From: Anderseniella sp963787895
Lineage (GTDB): Bacteria > Pseudomonadota > Alphaproteobacteria > Rhizobiales > Aestuariivirgaceae
Direction: 5' to 3'
Assembly (NCBI GenBank): GCA_963787895.1
Contig: CAWBEX010000008.1
Coordinates: 434,001-498,000, forward strand
Length of the DNA stretch: 64,000 bases
Each line of letters starts with the position of its first letter. Positions within the stretch are counted from its first letter, which is position 1. The translations under genes were made by a program, and so were the position numbers. This document shows positions 1 through 8,367 of this stretch, in pieces. Under the pieces are notes generated by a model. The model was given only the letters and a program-made list of their open reading frames with translations, ran no database searches and had not been told where the DNA came from.

Positions 1-625
1 CGTGTTCAATGAGACAAAAGGTGTAGCCGCGCTCGTGGCGCAGTCGTTCGATCATGTCGCGTATCTTGAGCAAAAGCGTGGGGTTGACGCCTGCGCCCGG
101 TTCATCAAGCAAAACCAGCTTTGCATCGGTCATCATGGTGCGGCCAAGTTCCAGCAGCTTTTTCTGGCCGCCTGACAGGTTGCCTGCCAGTTCGTCGCGC
201 AAGTGCGATATGGACAGAAATTCCAGCGCGTCTTCCGCCATCTGGCGAACTTCAATCTCGCGCGCACGGACAGCACCGGGCTTGAGCCAGTTATTGAACA
301 CGTGCTCTCCGGGCTGCGGTGCCGGCACAACCATGAGGTTTTCCAGCACGGTCATCTTGGAAAATTCATGCGGTATCTGGAAGGTGCGCACGATGCCCTT
401 GTGAAACATCTTGTGCGTTGGCAGGCCGGCGATGTTCTCGCCCTGAAATATTATCTTGCCGGAGGTCGGTTCAAGCTCACCTGCAATCATGTTGAAGGTT
501 GTCGTCTTGCCTGCGCCATTCGGGCCGATCAACCCCGTGATTGTGCCTTCGGCAATCTTGAAGCTGCAGTCACGCACAGCTTGCAAGCCCCCGAAGCTCT
601 TGTTCAGTCCTTCAATGCTTAGCAC
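1..625 (-). CDS. Liv-type ABC transporter ATP-binding protein (partial)
   Basis: Energises a branched-chain-amino-acid-type (HAAT family) ABC importer at the inner membrane. The visible 208 residues hold Walker A GPNGAGKT (about 34-41), the signature LSGGQ (about 150-154), Walker B VLLDEP (about 171-176) and the H-loop IEH at the very window edge. The short spacer region and the PGAGVNP stretch after Walker B are typical of LivG rather than LivF. The 3' end lies outside the window. The likely start is a GTG at 623-625, since no in-frame ATG precedes the conserved LSIEGLNKSFGG segment. It is transcribed away from the methyltransferase at 790. The substrate cannot be told from the ATPase; the companion permease and binding-protein genes are not visible. 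Confidence 0.9.
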   Translation of the reverse strand, partial: MLSIEGLNKSFGGLQAVRDCSFKIAEGTITGLIGPNGAGKTTTFNMIAGELEPTSGKIIFQGENIAGLPTHKMFHKGIVRTFQIPHEFSKMTVLENLMVVPAPQPGEHVFNNWLKPGAVRAREIEVRQMAEDALEFLSISHLRDELAGNLSGGQKKLLELGRTMMTDAKLVLLDEPGAGVNPTLLLKIRDMIERLRHERGYTFCLIEH

Positions 626-758
626 TCGTTTCCCACCCTGCGGTCTTGACTGGTCTGAAGCCAGCTATTGGGGCGGAAGTATGTACAGGCACAAATGAAA
701 GTTGCAAGCTGCCGCAGAAAAAAATGTTGCCGTTGCAAAGCCTATCCATACATCCATA

Positions 759-773
759 CACTTGAGTAAAGTG
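759..773. promoter_or_regulatory. candidate operator: CACTT-N5-AAGTG inverted repeat
   Basis: A perfect 5-bp inverted repeat lies 16 bp before the ATG of the methyltransferase gene, next to a tandem CCATACA repeat (about 746-760). A BetI/TetR-like regulator gene follows the methyltransferase, so this could be its autoregulatory operator. Five-base arms are short and occur by chance, so this is a weak call. Confidence 0.25.
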
Positions 774-789
774 ACCACAGGAGAACCGC

Positions 790-1569
790 ATGACTGGCCC
801 GGAAGATCTTTACCCCAAGCCGGTGATCAACTTTCTCGAGATCCTCTGGGGGCAAGGTTGGTTGTCACCAGGCGGCCCAGAAGAGCTGTCACGGCTGCTG
901 GAAGGCGAGGATTTGCAAGGCAAGCACGTGCTCGACATCGGGTGTGGGGCAGGTGGCATCGATTGCTTGCTGGTATCGAAGTATGGTGCAGCCAGGGTTA
1001 CCGGGATTGACGTTGAAGCCCCGGTGCTTGAGACAGCCCGCAGCCGTGTCGCGGATGCAGGATTGCAGCAACAGATCGAACTGGTGCACGTCCTGCCTGG
1101 CCGGTTACCGTTCGATACCGCATCATTCGACGTTGTCTTTTCAAAGGACTCGATCGTTCATATCCCGGACAAGACAGCACTTGCTGCAGATATTTTCAGG
1201 GTTCTGAAGCCCGGCGGGGTGTTTGTTGCCTCAGACTGGCTGACTTCACATGATGGTGAACCTTCCCTTCAGATGCGGGAATATCTGAAGTCGGAGGATC
1301 TTGATTTCGGCATGGCCTCGCCTCTTATTTATGAGAAGGCGCTTGCCGAGGCTGGGTTCGGTGAAGTGGCGTTGCGCAATCGCAACAAATGGTATGCAAA
1401 CCAGGCCCGTCAGGAATTGCAACAGCTGAAGGGCGAGTTGGGCGATGAGGCAAGGAGCCAGCTGGGCGATGAACTGATTGACCATAATATTGCTACATGG
1501 AGCCTGATGCTGCGGGTGCTGGATAGTGGCGAGCATTGTCCACACCACATACGAGGTACGAAACCCTAA
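790..1569 (+). CDS. SAM-dependent methyltransferase (phosphoethanolamine / glycine-sarcosine N-methyltransferase-like)
   Basis: A 259-residue class I methyltransferase. Motif I is VLDIGCGAGG (about residues 47-56), the acidic end of beta-2 is GIDVE, and motif IV/post-I features (SKDSIVHIPDK, LKPGGVFVASDW) match the Methyltransf_11 fold. The DSIVHIPDK and SDWL segments resemble phosphoethanolamine N-methyltransferases and sarcosine/dimethylglycine methyltransferases. That suggests, but does not prove, a role in making methylated amines such as choline or betaine. AGGAG at 778-782 supports the ATG start. The TAA abuts the ATG of a BetI-like regulator, so the two genes are almost certainly co-transcribed. 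A small-molecule methyltransferase of other specificity remains possible. Confidence 0.75.
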   Translation: MTGPEDLYPKPVINFLEILWGQGWLSPGGPEELSRLLEGEDLQGKHVLDIGCGAGGIDCLLVSKYGAARVTGIDVEAPVLETARSRVADAGLQQQIELVHVLPGRLPFDTASFDVVFSKDSIVHIPDKTALAADIFRVLKPGGVFVASDWLTSHDGEPSLQMREYLKSEDLDFGMASPLIYEKALAEAGFGEVALRNRNKWYANQARQELQQLKGELGDEARSQLGDELIDHNIATWSLMLRVLDSGEHCPHHIRGTKP

Positions 1570-2214
1570 ATGGGGCAGGAATTGAAAACACCCCGCAAGG
1601 CTAGCCGCGATGTGCGCAAACGGCAGCTGATTGAGGCCACCATTGATGTGCTGGCGGAGCGCGGGTATTCCAGCCTCACCATCGGAGACGTTGCACGAAA
1701 GGCCGGACTGTCGATGGGTATCGTCAATTTCCATTTCCAGTCAAAGGACGTGCTGTTGGCGGAAACGCTCAGACATCTCGCTGCACAGTACCGCAGAAAC
1801 TGGATGGCTGCGGTTGAGGAGGCGGGCCCCGACCCGGCAGCCAGGCTGTATGCCATGACCGCTGCGGATTTCGCCACCGAGATATGCACAAGCAGAATCC
1901 TCCAGGCATGGGTGAGCTTTTGGGCAGAGGCGCAGTCCCGGCCGGGTTATGACGCAATGTATGGCGAAGACGAGAAAGAGTATCTTGATACACTGACAGC
2001 AATGTGCCGCGAACTGATCAGTTTTGGCGGATATGAGGCCCAAGGCCTTGAGCGCCGGCATGCCCGGGTGATCAACGCACTGACCGATGGCTTGTGGATT
2101 GCGCTTGCGCACACACCTCCCGGCTTGACCCGGCAACAGGCAATTGACGCACTGCACGTCTGCCTGAGCGGTTTTTATCCCGGGCAATTCACCTCTGATG
2201 GACCTGTCGATTGA
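1570..2214 (+). CDS. TetR/AcrR family transcriptional regulator, BetI-like
   Basis: A 214-residue repressor. The N-terminal helix-turn-helix (about residues 15-62: RRxRQLIEATIDVLAERGY, IGDVARKAGLSMGIVNFHFQSKD) and the C-terminal ligand domain with AWVSFWAEA and ALTDGLWIALA match BetI, the choline-responsive repressor of choline-to-betaine genes. It starts directly after the stop codon of the methyltransferase gene, so the pair forms a translationally coupled unit. No betA, betB or betC lies next to it, so its targets may be this small operon and distant loci. It might sense choline, phosphocholine or another quaternary amine. Family assignment is firm; the ligand is inferred. Confidence 0.8.
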   Translation: MGQELKTPRKASRDVRKRQLIEATIDVLAERGYSSLTIGDVARKAGLSMGIVNFHFQSKDVLLAETLRHLAAQYRRNWMAAVEEAGPDPAARLYAMTAADFATEICTSRILQAWVSFWAEAQSRPGYDAMYGEDEKEYLDTLTAMCRELISFGGYEAQGLERRHARVINALTDGLWIALAHTPPGLTRQQAIDALHVCLSGFYPGQFTSDGPVD

Positions 2215-2300
2215 CCATCGGCCACATTGGGTTATAAGTCGCTGCGAATTCCTTCACTCAATACCCGGGTCGGCTGACCCGCGCTTCATTGGAGACACCC

Positions 2301-3308
2301 ATGGCTGTACGTGTGGCAATCAACGGTTTTGGTCGTATCGGGCGCAATATCCTGCGCGCTATTGCAGAGTCAGGTCGCAAGGATATCAAGGTGGTTGCGA
2401 TCAACGACCTTGGCCCTGTTGAAACCAATGCCCATCTGCTGCGCTATGACAGCGTGCACGGCAGGTTCCCCGGCACTGTCAAGGTAAAGGGCGACATGAT
2501 CAATTGCGGCACTGGGTGGATCAAGGTAACCGCTGAGCGCGATCCTTCCAAACTTCCGTGGAAAGCCGAAGGTGTCGACATTGCAATGGAATGCACTGGC
2601 ATCTTCGCTGACAAGGACAAGGCATCGGCACACCTGACTGCAGGCGCGAAAAAGGTTTTGGTGTCTGCGCCGGCTTCAGGCGCCGACCTGACTGTTGTGT
2701 ACGGCGTAAACCATGACAAGCTGACCAGCGCACACAAGGTTGTCTCCAACGCCTCGTGCACCACCAACTGTCTGGCGCCAGTTGCCAAGGTGCTGAATGA
2801 CTCATTTGGCATCGAACATGGCTTCATGACCACCATTCACGCCTACACTGGCGACCAGCCGACGCTGGACACAATGCACAAGGACATGTACCGCGCTCGT
2901 GCTGCGGCCATGTCGATGATCCCCACTTCGACAGGTGCTGCCAAGGCCGTTGGCCTGGTATTGCCGGAACTGAATGGCAAACTGGACGGTGTGGCTATCC
3001 GCGTTCCAACCCCGAACGTATCGGTGGTTGATCTGAAGTGTGTTGTTTCCAGGAAGGTCACTCCGGAGCAGGTCAACAAGGCAATGATCAAGGCAGCCAA
3101 TGGCGACCTCAAGGGTGTCCTGAATGTCACTGATCAGCCCAATGTTTCAATTGACTTCAATCACGATCCGCACTCATCCACTTTCCATCTTGATCAGACC
3201 AAGGTGATGGATGGCACGCTGGTGCGCGTGATGAGCTGGTATGACAACGAGTGGGGCTTCTCGAACCGCATGGCCGACACAGCGATTGCGATGCACAAGG
3301 CAAAATAA
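2301..3308 (+). CDS. gap: Type I glyceraldehyde-3-phosphate dehydrogenase
   Basis: A 335-residue phosphorylating GAPDH converting glyceraldehyde 3-phosphate, NAD(P)+ and phosphate to 1,3-bisphosphoglycerate in the cytosol. The Rossmann start (VAINGFGRIGRN), the catalytic box SNASCTTNC near residue 150 with the nucleophilic Cys, the HAYTGDQ segment and the C-terminal SWYDNEWGFSNRM are all intact. The ATG at 2301 is preceded by GGAG (2291-2294). It is followed 19 bp later by rpe, so the two genes probably share a transcript joining glycolysis/gluconeogenesis to the pentose phosphate or Calvin interconversions. Whether it prefers NAD or NADP cannot be read safely from the sequence. Confidence 0.97.
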   Translation: MAVRVAINGFGRIGRNILRAIAESGRKDIKVVAINDLGPVETNAHLLRYDSVHGRFPGTVKVKGDMINCGTGWIKVTAERDPSKLPWKAEGVDIAMECTGIFADKDKASAHLTAGAKKVLVSAPASGADLTVVYGVNHDKLTSAHKVVSNASCTTNCLAPVAKVLNDSFGIEHGFMTTIHAYTGDQPTLDTMHKDMYRARAAAMSMIPTSTGAAKAVGLVLPELNGKLDGVAIRVPTPNVSVVDLKCVVSRKVTPEQVNKAMIKAANGDLKGVLNVTDQPNVSIDFNHDPHSSTFHLDQTKVMDGTLVRVMSWYDNEWGFSNRMADTAIAMHKAK

Positions 3309-3327
3309 GACAGCAAGGTCCAAGTCG

Positions 3328-4002
3328 ATGGCGCGCCCGATACTGATTTCACCTTCAATTCTTTCAGCGGATTTTGCACGGCTGGGAGATGAAGTGCGCG
3401 CCATTGATGAACAGGGTTGTGACTGGGTGCATGTCGACGTGATGGACGGTCATTTTGTGCCGAACATTACTATTGGACCGATGATCGTAAAAGCCATCCG
3501 GCCGGTTACACGCAAGCTGCTGGATGTGCACTTGATGATATCACCGGCAGACCCCTACATCGAGGCATTTGCTGCAGCCGGGTCTGATATCATTACAGTA
3601 CATGCCGAGGCCGGACCTCATCTTGACCGCACACTGCAATTGATCAGGTCGCTGGGAAGGAAAGCTGGCGTGTCTCTCAACCCGTCGACACCGGAACAGG
3701 TCATTGAATACGTGCTGGACAAGCTCGATTTGATACTCGTGATGACCGTAAATCCGGGTTTCGGCGGGCAGGCGTTCATCCCGGAGATGGCGGCCAAGAT
3801 TGAGCGCATCAAGAAAATGGTGGGCGGGCGCAACATCCATATTGAAGTTGATGGCGGCATTACTCCCGAAACCGCCGGCATCGTGGCGGCAGCAGGCGCC
3901 GATGTGCTTGTGGCAGGCTCGGCAATCTACCAGAAGAATGATTCGGCAAAGTATGGTGCCAACATGAAGGCCATCCGCGACGCCGCAAACGCTGCTATTT
4001 AG
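3328..4002 (+). CDS. rpe: Ribulose-phosphate 3-epimerase
   Basis: A 224-residue TIM-barrel enzyme interconverting ribulose 5-phosphate and xylulose 5-phosphate. The family signatures are present in order: SPSILSADFARLG near the N-terminus, HVDVMDGHFVPNITIGP with the metal-binding His/Asp, HLMI, MTVNPGFGGQ and EVDGGI followed by GADVLVAGSAIY. The ATG at 3328 gives the standard N-terminus (MARPILISPSIL); a longer reading would extend into gap. It lies 19 bp after gap on the same strand. No Calvin-cycle genes are adjacent, so a general pentose-phosphate role is the simplest reading. Confidence 0.96.
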   Translation: MARPILISPSILSADFARLGDEVRAIDEQGCDWVHVDVMDGHFVPNITIGPMIVKAIRPVTRKLLDVHLMISPADPYIEAFAAAGSDIITVHAEAGPHLDRTLQLIRSLGRKAGVSLNPSTPEQVIEYVLDKLDLILVMTVNPGFGGQAFIPEMAAKIERIKKMVGGRNIHIEVDGGITPETAGIVAAAGADVLVAGSAIYQKNDSAKYGANMKAIRDAANAAI

Positions 4003-4378
4003 GCTTGCCTGTCAGTTGCAGAAGGGTCGCCCTGTTTCCAGAGCGACCCCCCGCTATCAACAATGGCTTCGGCCCAGCGACATTCTGCCAATGCTATCGG
4101 AACCGGGGGAAGCCCGACAACAACAGATGTGATCACCGGCCATGGCCATTGCGACAGTCGATTTTCAGGATGAATGGAAAAAGGTCGTCGTTACACCCCG
4201 CCTCAACGATACCAGCCAGCCTGCCATTCAATTTTGAAAGGCACATAGCCAAAGCAAAGATCAGTATACAAGCAAGTTTGGTTCAAGGCCAGACCAAATT
4301 GTCCGTAAGCAGCTAATTTATATGGAAATTCCGGAATGCAGAGGAATTTGAACTGACCTGCCGTAGCGATACAGGGGC
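4003..4378. other. Non-coding gap between convergent rpe and hisG
   Basis: This 376-bp stretch separates the ends of rpe (plus) and hisG (minus). I find no open frame with family features and no tRNA-like fold. Apart from a hairpin at 4024-4049 I see nothing definable in it. It should contain the transcription stops of both flanking operons. Confidence 0.5.
4024..4049 (+). terminator. Hairpin after rpe, possible terminator
   Basis: Arms GGGTCGC (4024-4030) and GCGACCC (4043-4049) pair perfectly around a 12-base loop, 22 bp beyond the rpe stop codon. No T-run follows, so intrinsic termination is uncertain; it may only protect the 3' end. Confidence 0.35.
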
Positions 4379-5071
4379 CTAAATGGCTGCTTCGAGGCGT
4401 CGTCTGAGATTGGCGACAATGGGCAGCCCAGATACGGCGAGCCTTGCGGCAAGAACAGCTTCGGACCTGAGAATCAATCCGTCGTCCAGAATTTTCAACC
4501 TGTTGGCCTTCAAGGTTGAGCCAGTTGTAGTGATATCGACAATGATTTCGGCCGACCCGGACGCTGGCGCTCCCTCGGTTGCCCCCAGGCTCTCAACAAT
4601 GCGGTAGCCGGTTACCCCGCGTTCTGAAAAGAAGCGTCTGGTCAGGCCAAGGTATTTCGTGGCCACACGCAAACGGCGGCCATGTGTTTCGTAAAACTCT
4701 GTCGCCACCTGTTCAAGGTCAGCGACAAACGCAACGTCCAGCCAGCTTTCCGGCACAGCCACCACAACGTCAGCCGGTCCAAAGCCCAGCCGCAGCAGCA
4801 CATCCGCGACAGGCTCTTCAGGGGCAATGGTTTCGCGCAGCAGATCCTCGCCTGTGACACCGAGATCAATCGTGCCGTCCTTCAGCGACTGGGCGATTTC
4901 GGATGCAGACAGGAATGCCACGTTGATACCGGCAAGCCCGCGTACCTCGCCGCGGTACCCTCGTGCCGAACCTGTGCGCACAATTTCAAATCCGGCGCGG
5001 GCGAACATTGCTTCAGCAGTTTCGCGCAGACGGCCTTTCGAAGGCAGTGCAAGAGTGAGTGGTACACTCAT
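4379..5071 (-). CDS. hisG: ATP phosphoribosyltransferase catalytic subunit, short form
   Basis: A 230-residue enzyme of the first step of histidine biosynthesis (ATP + PRPP to phosphoribosyl-ATP). It starts LTLALPSKGRL, has the DLGVTGEDLL segment and the PRPP-binding EIIVDITTTGSTLKANRLKIL region, and lacks the C-terminal regulatory ACT-like domain of long HisG. The short form therefore depends on HisZ, whose gene lies immediately upstream. The ATG (5069-5071) overlaps the hisZ TGA in an ATGA arrangement, which fixes the start and implies translational coupling. The order hisS-hisZ-hisG on one strand is a familiar alphaproteobacterial arrangement. Confidence 0.95.
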   Translation of the reverse strand: MSVPLTLALPSKGRLRETAEAMFARAGFEIVRTGSARGYRGEVRGLAGINVAFLSASEIAQSLKDGTIDLGVTGEDLLRETIAPEEPVADVLLRLGFGPADVVVAVPESWLDVAFVADLEQVATEFYETHGRRLRVATKYLGLTRRFFSERGVTGYRIVESLGATEGAPASGSAEIIVDITTTGSTLKANRLKILDDGLILRSEAVLAARLAVSGLPIVANLRRRLEAAI

Positions 5072-6240
5072 TTCGCCTCCTCCTGTGCCGCGAGCAGGCG
5101 GTTGGCATGGATGGCGCAACCAACACCCGGTATCAAGGCTGGCGCACCGATGTCTGACAACATGGTGTCATATCGCCCGCCCCCCGCGATTGTGCGGATG
5201 GCACCATTGCTGGCAGGCAAATCCACCTGAAAGACAAAGCCCGTATAGTACTCCAGGCTGCGGCCGAACACTGCCGCAAACTCCATGCATCCAAGATCGA
5301 TACCGGCGTTTCGCATGGCGTGCAGCCGGGCTTCAAACAGGCCGAGCGCGGCAGTGAATTCGCCATTGGTTCGTCCAGCCACATGCTTGAGCTTTTCCAC
5401 CGCGACGTCTGGCGTTGCGCGAATGGCCAGGTAGTCGTCGATCAAAGCTGCATGGTCTTGCGGCAAGTGAGGCGTGCTGCGGTCTTCAAGTTTTTCCGTC
5501 AAACGCCGTGCCACCTGTTCGACGCTGCGTCCGGCAATGATCTCCAGCTCAGATGCTTCCAGTTTCTGCTCGACGAACACGACCGGGTCGATGCCGCTTT
5601 CGGCCATTTCGTCCAGCAAGTCGGATATGGATGTCCGCTGTTTCGCCACCTTGCCTGCAAGCTGGTTGAGCAGGTTGCGGAAAGCGCGCGGACGCCAGAA
5701 CTGATGTTTCAGGCGGTTCCGCCAGCGATCGGGCATGTCGATGGATGCCAGCAGCGCATTGAACAATCTGAGGTCGCCAATTTCCACGTTTGCGCCTTCA
5801 AGCCCAGCCGCTTTCAGCGCTGCAAGCGTAAGTGATAGCACCTCGGCATCGTCGCGTGCGGTGTCATCCGAACCGAAAAATTCAAGCCCGATCTGGTCAA
5901 ACTCCCGAACTCCGGAATTCTCCCCGGCATCGGATGAATGGCGGAAGGCCTTGCCTGCATAGCAATACCGCGTGGCGGCAGCCGGGTCGGCAGCATGCTC
6001 AAGGTGGTAGCGGCATGCAGGCACGGTGAGGTCGGGCCTGAGACAGAGTTCTTCCCCGGATGGGCTGGTGAATACATAGGTGCGCGAACGGATATGCTCG
6101 CCGGAGCGTTCCAGGAAGACGTCTGCCGGCTGGATAATGTCAGGTTCGATGAACTCCGCACCAGCGGCCTCGAACACCGGGATCATTGAGGCGTTGAGCG
6201 CGGCTATGGCGCGGCGCTCCGAAGCGGGCTTGCCTGCCAT
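5068..6240 (-). CDS. hisZ: ATP phosphoribosyltransferase regulatory subunit
   Basis: A 390-residue HisRS-like protein without tRNA charging activity that activates short HisG and transmits histidine feedback. It has the class II aminoacyl-tRNA synthetase catalytic fold: LRPDLTVPACRY (motif 2 region), YCYAGKAFRH, REFDQIGLEFFG, and near the C-terminus SLEYYTGFVFQVD followed by GGGRYD. The C-terminal anticodon-binding domain of true HisRS is absent, which is the hallmark of HisZ. It begins 3 bp after the hisS stop and overlaps hisG by 4 bp, so all three genes form one operon. Confidence 0.95.
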   Translation of the reverse strand: MAGKPASERRAIAALNASMIPVFEAAGAEFIEPDIIQPADVFLERSGEHIRSRTYVFTSPSGEELCLRPDLTVPACRYHLEHAADPAAATRYCYAGKAFRHSSDAGENSGVREFDQIGLEFFGSDDTARDDAEVLSLTLAALKAAGLEGANVEIGDLRLFNALLASIDMPDRWRNRLKHQFWRPRAFRNLLNQLAGKVAKQRTSISDLLDEMAESGIDPVVFVEQKLEASELEIIAGRSVEQVARRLTEKLEDRSTPHLPQDHAALIDDYLAIRATPDVAVEKLKHVAGRTNGEFTAALGLFEARLHAMRNAGIDLGCMEFAAVFGRSLEYYTGFVFQVDLPASNGAIRTIAGGGRYDTMLSDIGAPALIPGVGCAIHANRLLAAQEEAK

Positions 6241-6243
6241 GGA

Positions 6244-7739
6244 TCAGTCCTCGTACTGCTCAAGTATCTTGCGCACTTGCGTCACCAGATCTTTTTCAGG
6301 CACCGAGATCTGCGCCGGGCGCTGCTCAACCCAGTCTGCCCGGTCTTCAATTTCCTTTGAAGCCTCGCGCCCTGCAATCAGGTCTTTCAGGGTTACTTCG
6401 CCCGCAGCGCGTTCATCGCCGCCCTGTATTACGGCGACGGCACATCCGCGCCTGTCGGCATACTGCAACTGCTTGCCGAACTGCTTCGGGTTGCCCTGGT
6501 AAAGCTCTGCGCGAATGCCCGCCGAACGTAAGGTTTGCACCATTTTCTGATAGCGGCCCAGGCTGTCTGTGTCGCGGTCCATCACGCACACCACGACGGG
6601 CGCGGGCACGGACTGGGTGTCCAGTTTGCCGAGGTTCTTCAGCGCTGTCATCAACCGCGACACGCCGATGGAAAATCCGGTTGCAGGCACCGTCTGCCCG
6701 GTGAAGCGTTCGACCAGCCCGTCATAGCGCCCGCCGCCGGCAACCGAGCCGAACTGCACCGTCTCGCCCTTCTCGTTGGTCACGTCGAACAGCAGCTCGC
6801 ACTCGTAAACTGGGCCGGTGTAGTACTCGAGACCACGGACGACAGAGGGGTCGATCTTGATGCGCGAACTATAACCAGCAGCTGCAAAGAGTTCGGCCAT
6901 CAGCTGCAATTCGTCATTACCAGATTTTGCCGTTGGGTCGTTGTCGTACATGCGAAGTGACTCGACTGTCTCAAAGTTATCGCCACCACGTGACGTTGTT
7001 AGCCGACCCACAATTGACTCGACTTGTGGATCAGTGAGTTCCGCACCTTTGGTAAAATCTCCTGAGCCTTCTTCACCGCCGTCCCAACGACCACCTTTCA
7101 AGAGTTGGCGAGACGCCGACTTCGCCGAATTTGTCATACTTATCGACAGCTCTTAGGACCGTTAGGCGCTTGGATTCAGGAATTCGGAGAAGTTCCATCA
7201 TCCCATCGAGCGTCTTCCGATTGTAGACTCTGACGACGTACTGTCCCTGCAGCCCCAGCGCTTCCATGGTGTCGGCCATCATCATGCACATCTCGGCGTC
7301 CGCCGTGACGTTCGGCGCGCCGACCGTGTCGGCATCAAACTGCATGAACTGGCGGAAACCGCCCCGGCCCCGGCTTTTCATTGCGGAACACATAGCCCGC
7401 CCGATAGGTGCGGTAGGGCATATGGATGTCGTTGATGTTCTGCGCCACGTGCCGCGCCAGCGGTGCGGTCAGGTCGTAGCGCAGGCTCAGCCACTGCTCG
7501 TCATCGTCGGTCAGCGAGAATACGCCCTCGTTGGGCCGGTCGCTGTCGGGCAAAAACTTGCCCAGGGCGTCGGTGTATTCGAACAGGGGTGTTTCAACGG
7601 GGTCGAAGCCATACAGCTCGTACACCGCCTTGATCTTCGCGCACATGGCTTCGACGGCGCGAATGTCGCCGGCCTCGCGGTCAACGAAGCCGCGCGGCAG
7701 CCGTGCCTTTGGCCGGTTCGGTTTGTTCTTTTTTGACAT
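6244..7739 (-). pseudogene. hisS: Histidyl-tRNA synthetase gene with two single-base frameshifts
   Basis: HisRS charges tRNA-His and is essential. The coding information is complete but lies in three frames: residues up to the NEKPGPGRF segment (7739 to about 7357), a middle part from the RQFMQFDADTVG segment to the DKFGEVGV segment (about 7356 to 7112), and the rest from about 7111 to 6244, with motif-rich VVRGLEYYTGPVYE, GGGRYDGLVERF and the C-terminal anticodon domain. Removing one base near 7356-7358 and one at about 7111 gives a 497-codon gene of normal length. Either the assembly has two errors or this copy is a fresh pseudogene backed by another hisS. Codon use and conservation across both lesions look intact, which favours error or very recent change. 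It heads the hisS-hisZ-hisG operon. Confidence 0.9.
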
Positions 7740-7878
7740 GTGCAGTTCACAGGCTTCTGAATAGTTCAGACAGTGCGTTTGCGCGCCTTGTAGATCAACC
7801 GCGGGGCGGCATCAACCCGCTTGGCATGCAGGTTGGCTCTTGGCAATCAGCAAAGCTTGCGACACACTTTGGTTCATC

Positions 7879-8250
7879 ATGGACGATCTGAAACAGGATG
7901 AAGCGGTTTTGCAGGCCAACAGGTCCTTTTACGAGGCCTTTCGCCAGCGCGACTACATGGTGATGGAGGCGCTTTGGTCGCGTCAGCCTGATGTGTCCTG
8001 CTATCATCCGGGCTGGCCCGGAATAACCGGGCGCGAGGATGTGCTCGACAGCTGGTATTCTGTTCTGGTGTTGGGCGATGCACCCGATATTGAGGTGTCC
8101 GGCATATCGGTAATCCGCAACGGTTCTACCGCAATGGTGTTCTGTACCGAACATCTTGGCAGTGTATCGCTGATTGCCACCAACACCTTTGTCATCGAAG
8201 ATGGACAATGGCGCATGGTGCACCATCAGGCAGCCCACCTTCCACATTGA
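7879..8250 (+). CDS. SnoaL/NTF2-like (DUF4440-type) protein
   Basis: A 123-residue small alpha+beta-barrel protein. The pattern VLQANRSFYEAFRQRDYMVMEALWS, then PGWPGITGREDVLDSW and a C-terminal WRMVHHQAAHL, is typical of the SnoaL_3/NTF2-like family found in many alphaproteobacteria. The ATG at 7879 begins the conserved domain at once. It is divergent from hisS. Members can be isomerases, hydrolases or ligand-binding proteins of unknown role; no specific function can be assigned here. Confidence 0.7.
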   Translation: MDDLKQDEAVLQANRSFYEAFRQRDYMVMEALWSRQPDVSCYHPGWPGITGREDVLDSWYSVLVLGDAPDIEVSGISVIRNGSTAMVFCTEHLGSVSLIATNTFVIEDGQWRMVHHQAAHLPH

Positions 8251-8367
8251 GCCCGTGCGGTTGCCTGCACTATAGATCACTTGTCGTGCAACATGTCGCA
8301 TGATTACAGTTCTGAGGTTCAAAACCTGTCCGCACAAAACACAGGATGAACCGACCAGGAGGACGTG

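Noticed and set aside
4003..4378. Open frame on the plus strand in the rpe-hisG gap
   Set aside because: Composition and lack of a ribosome site or family motif indicate chance coding potential.
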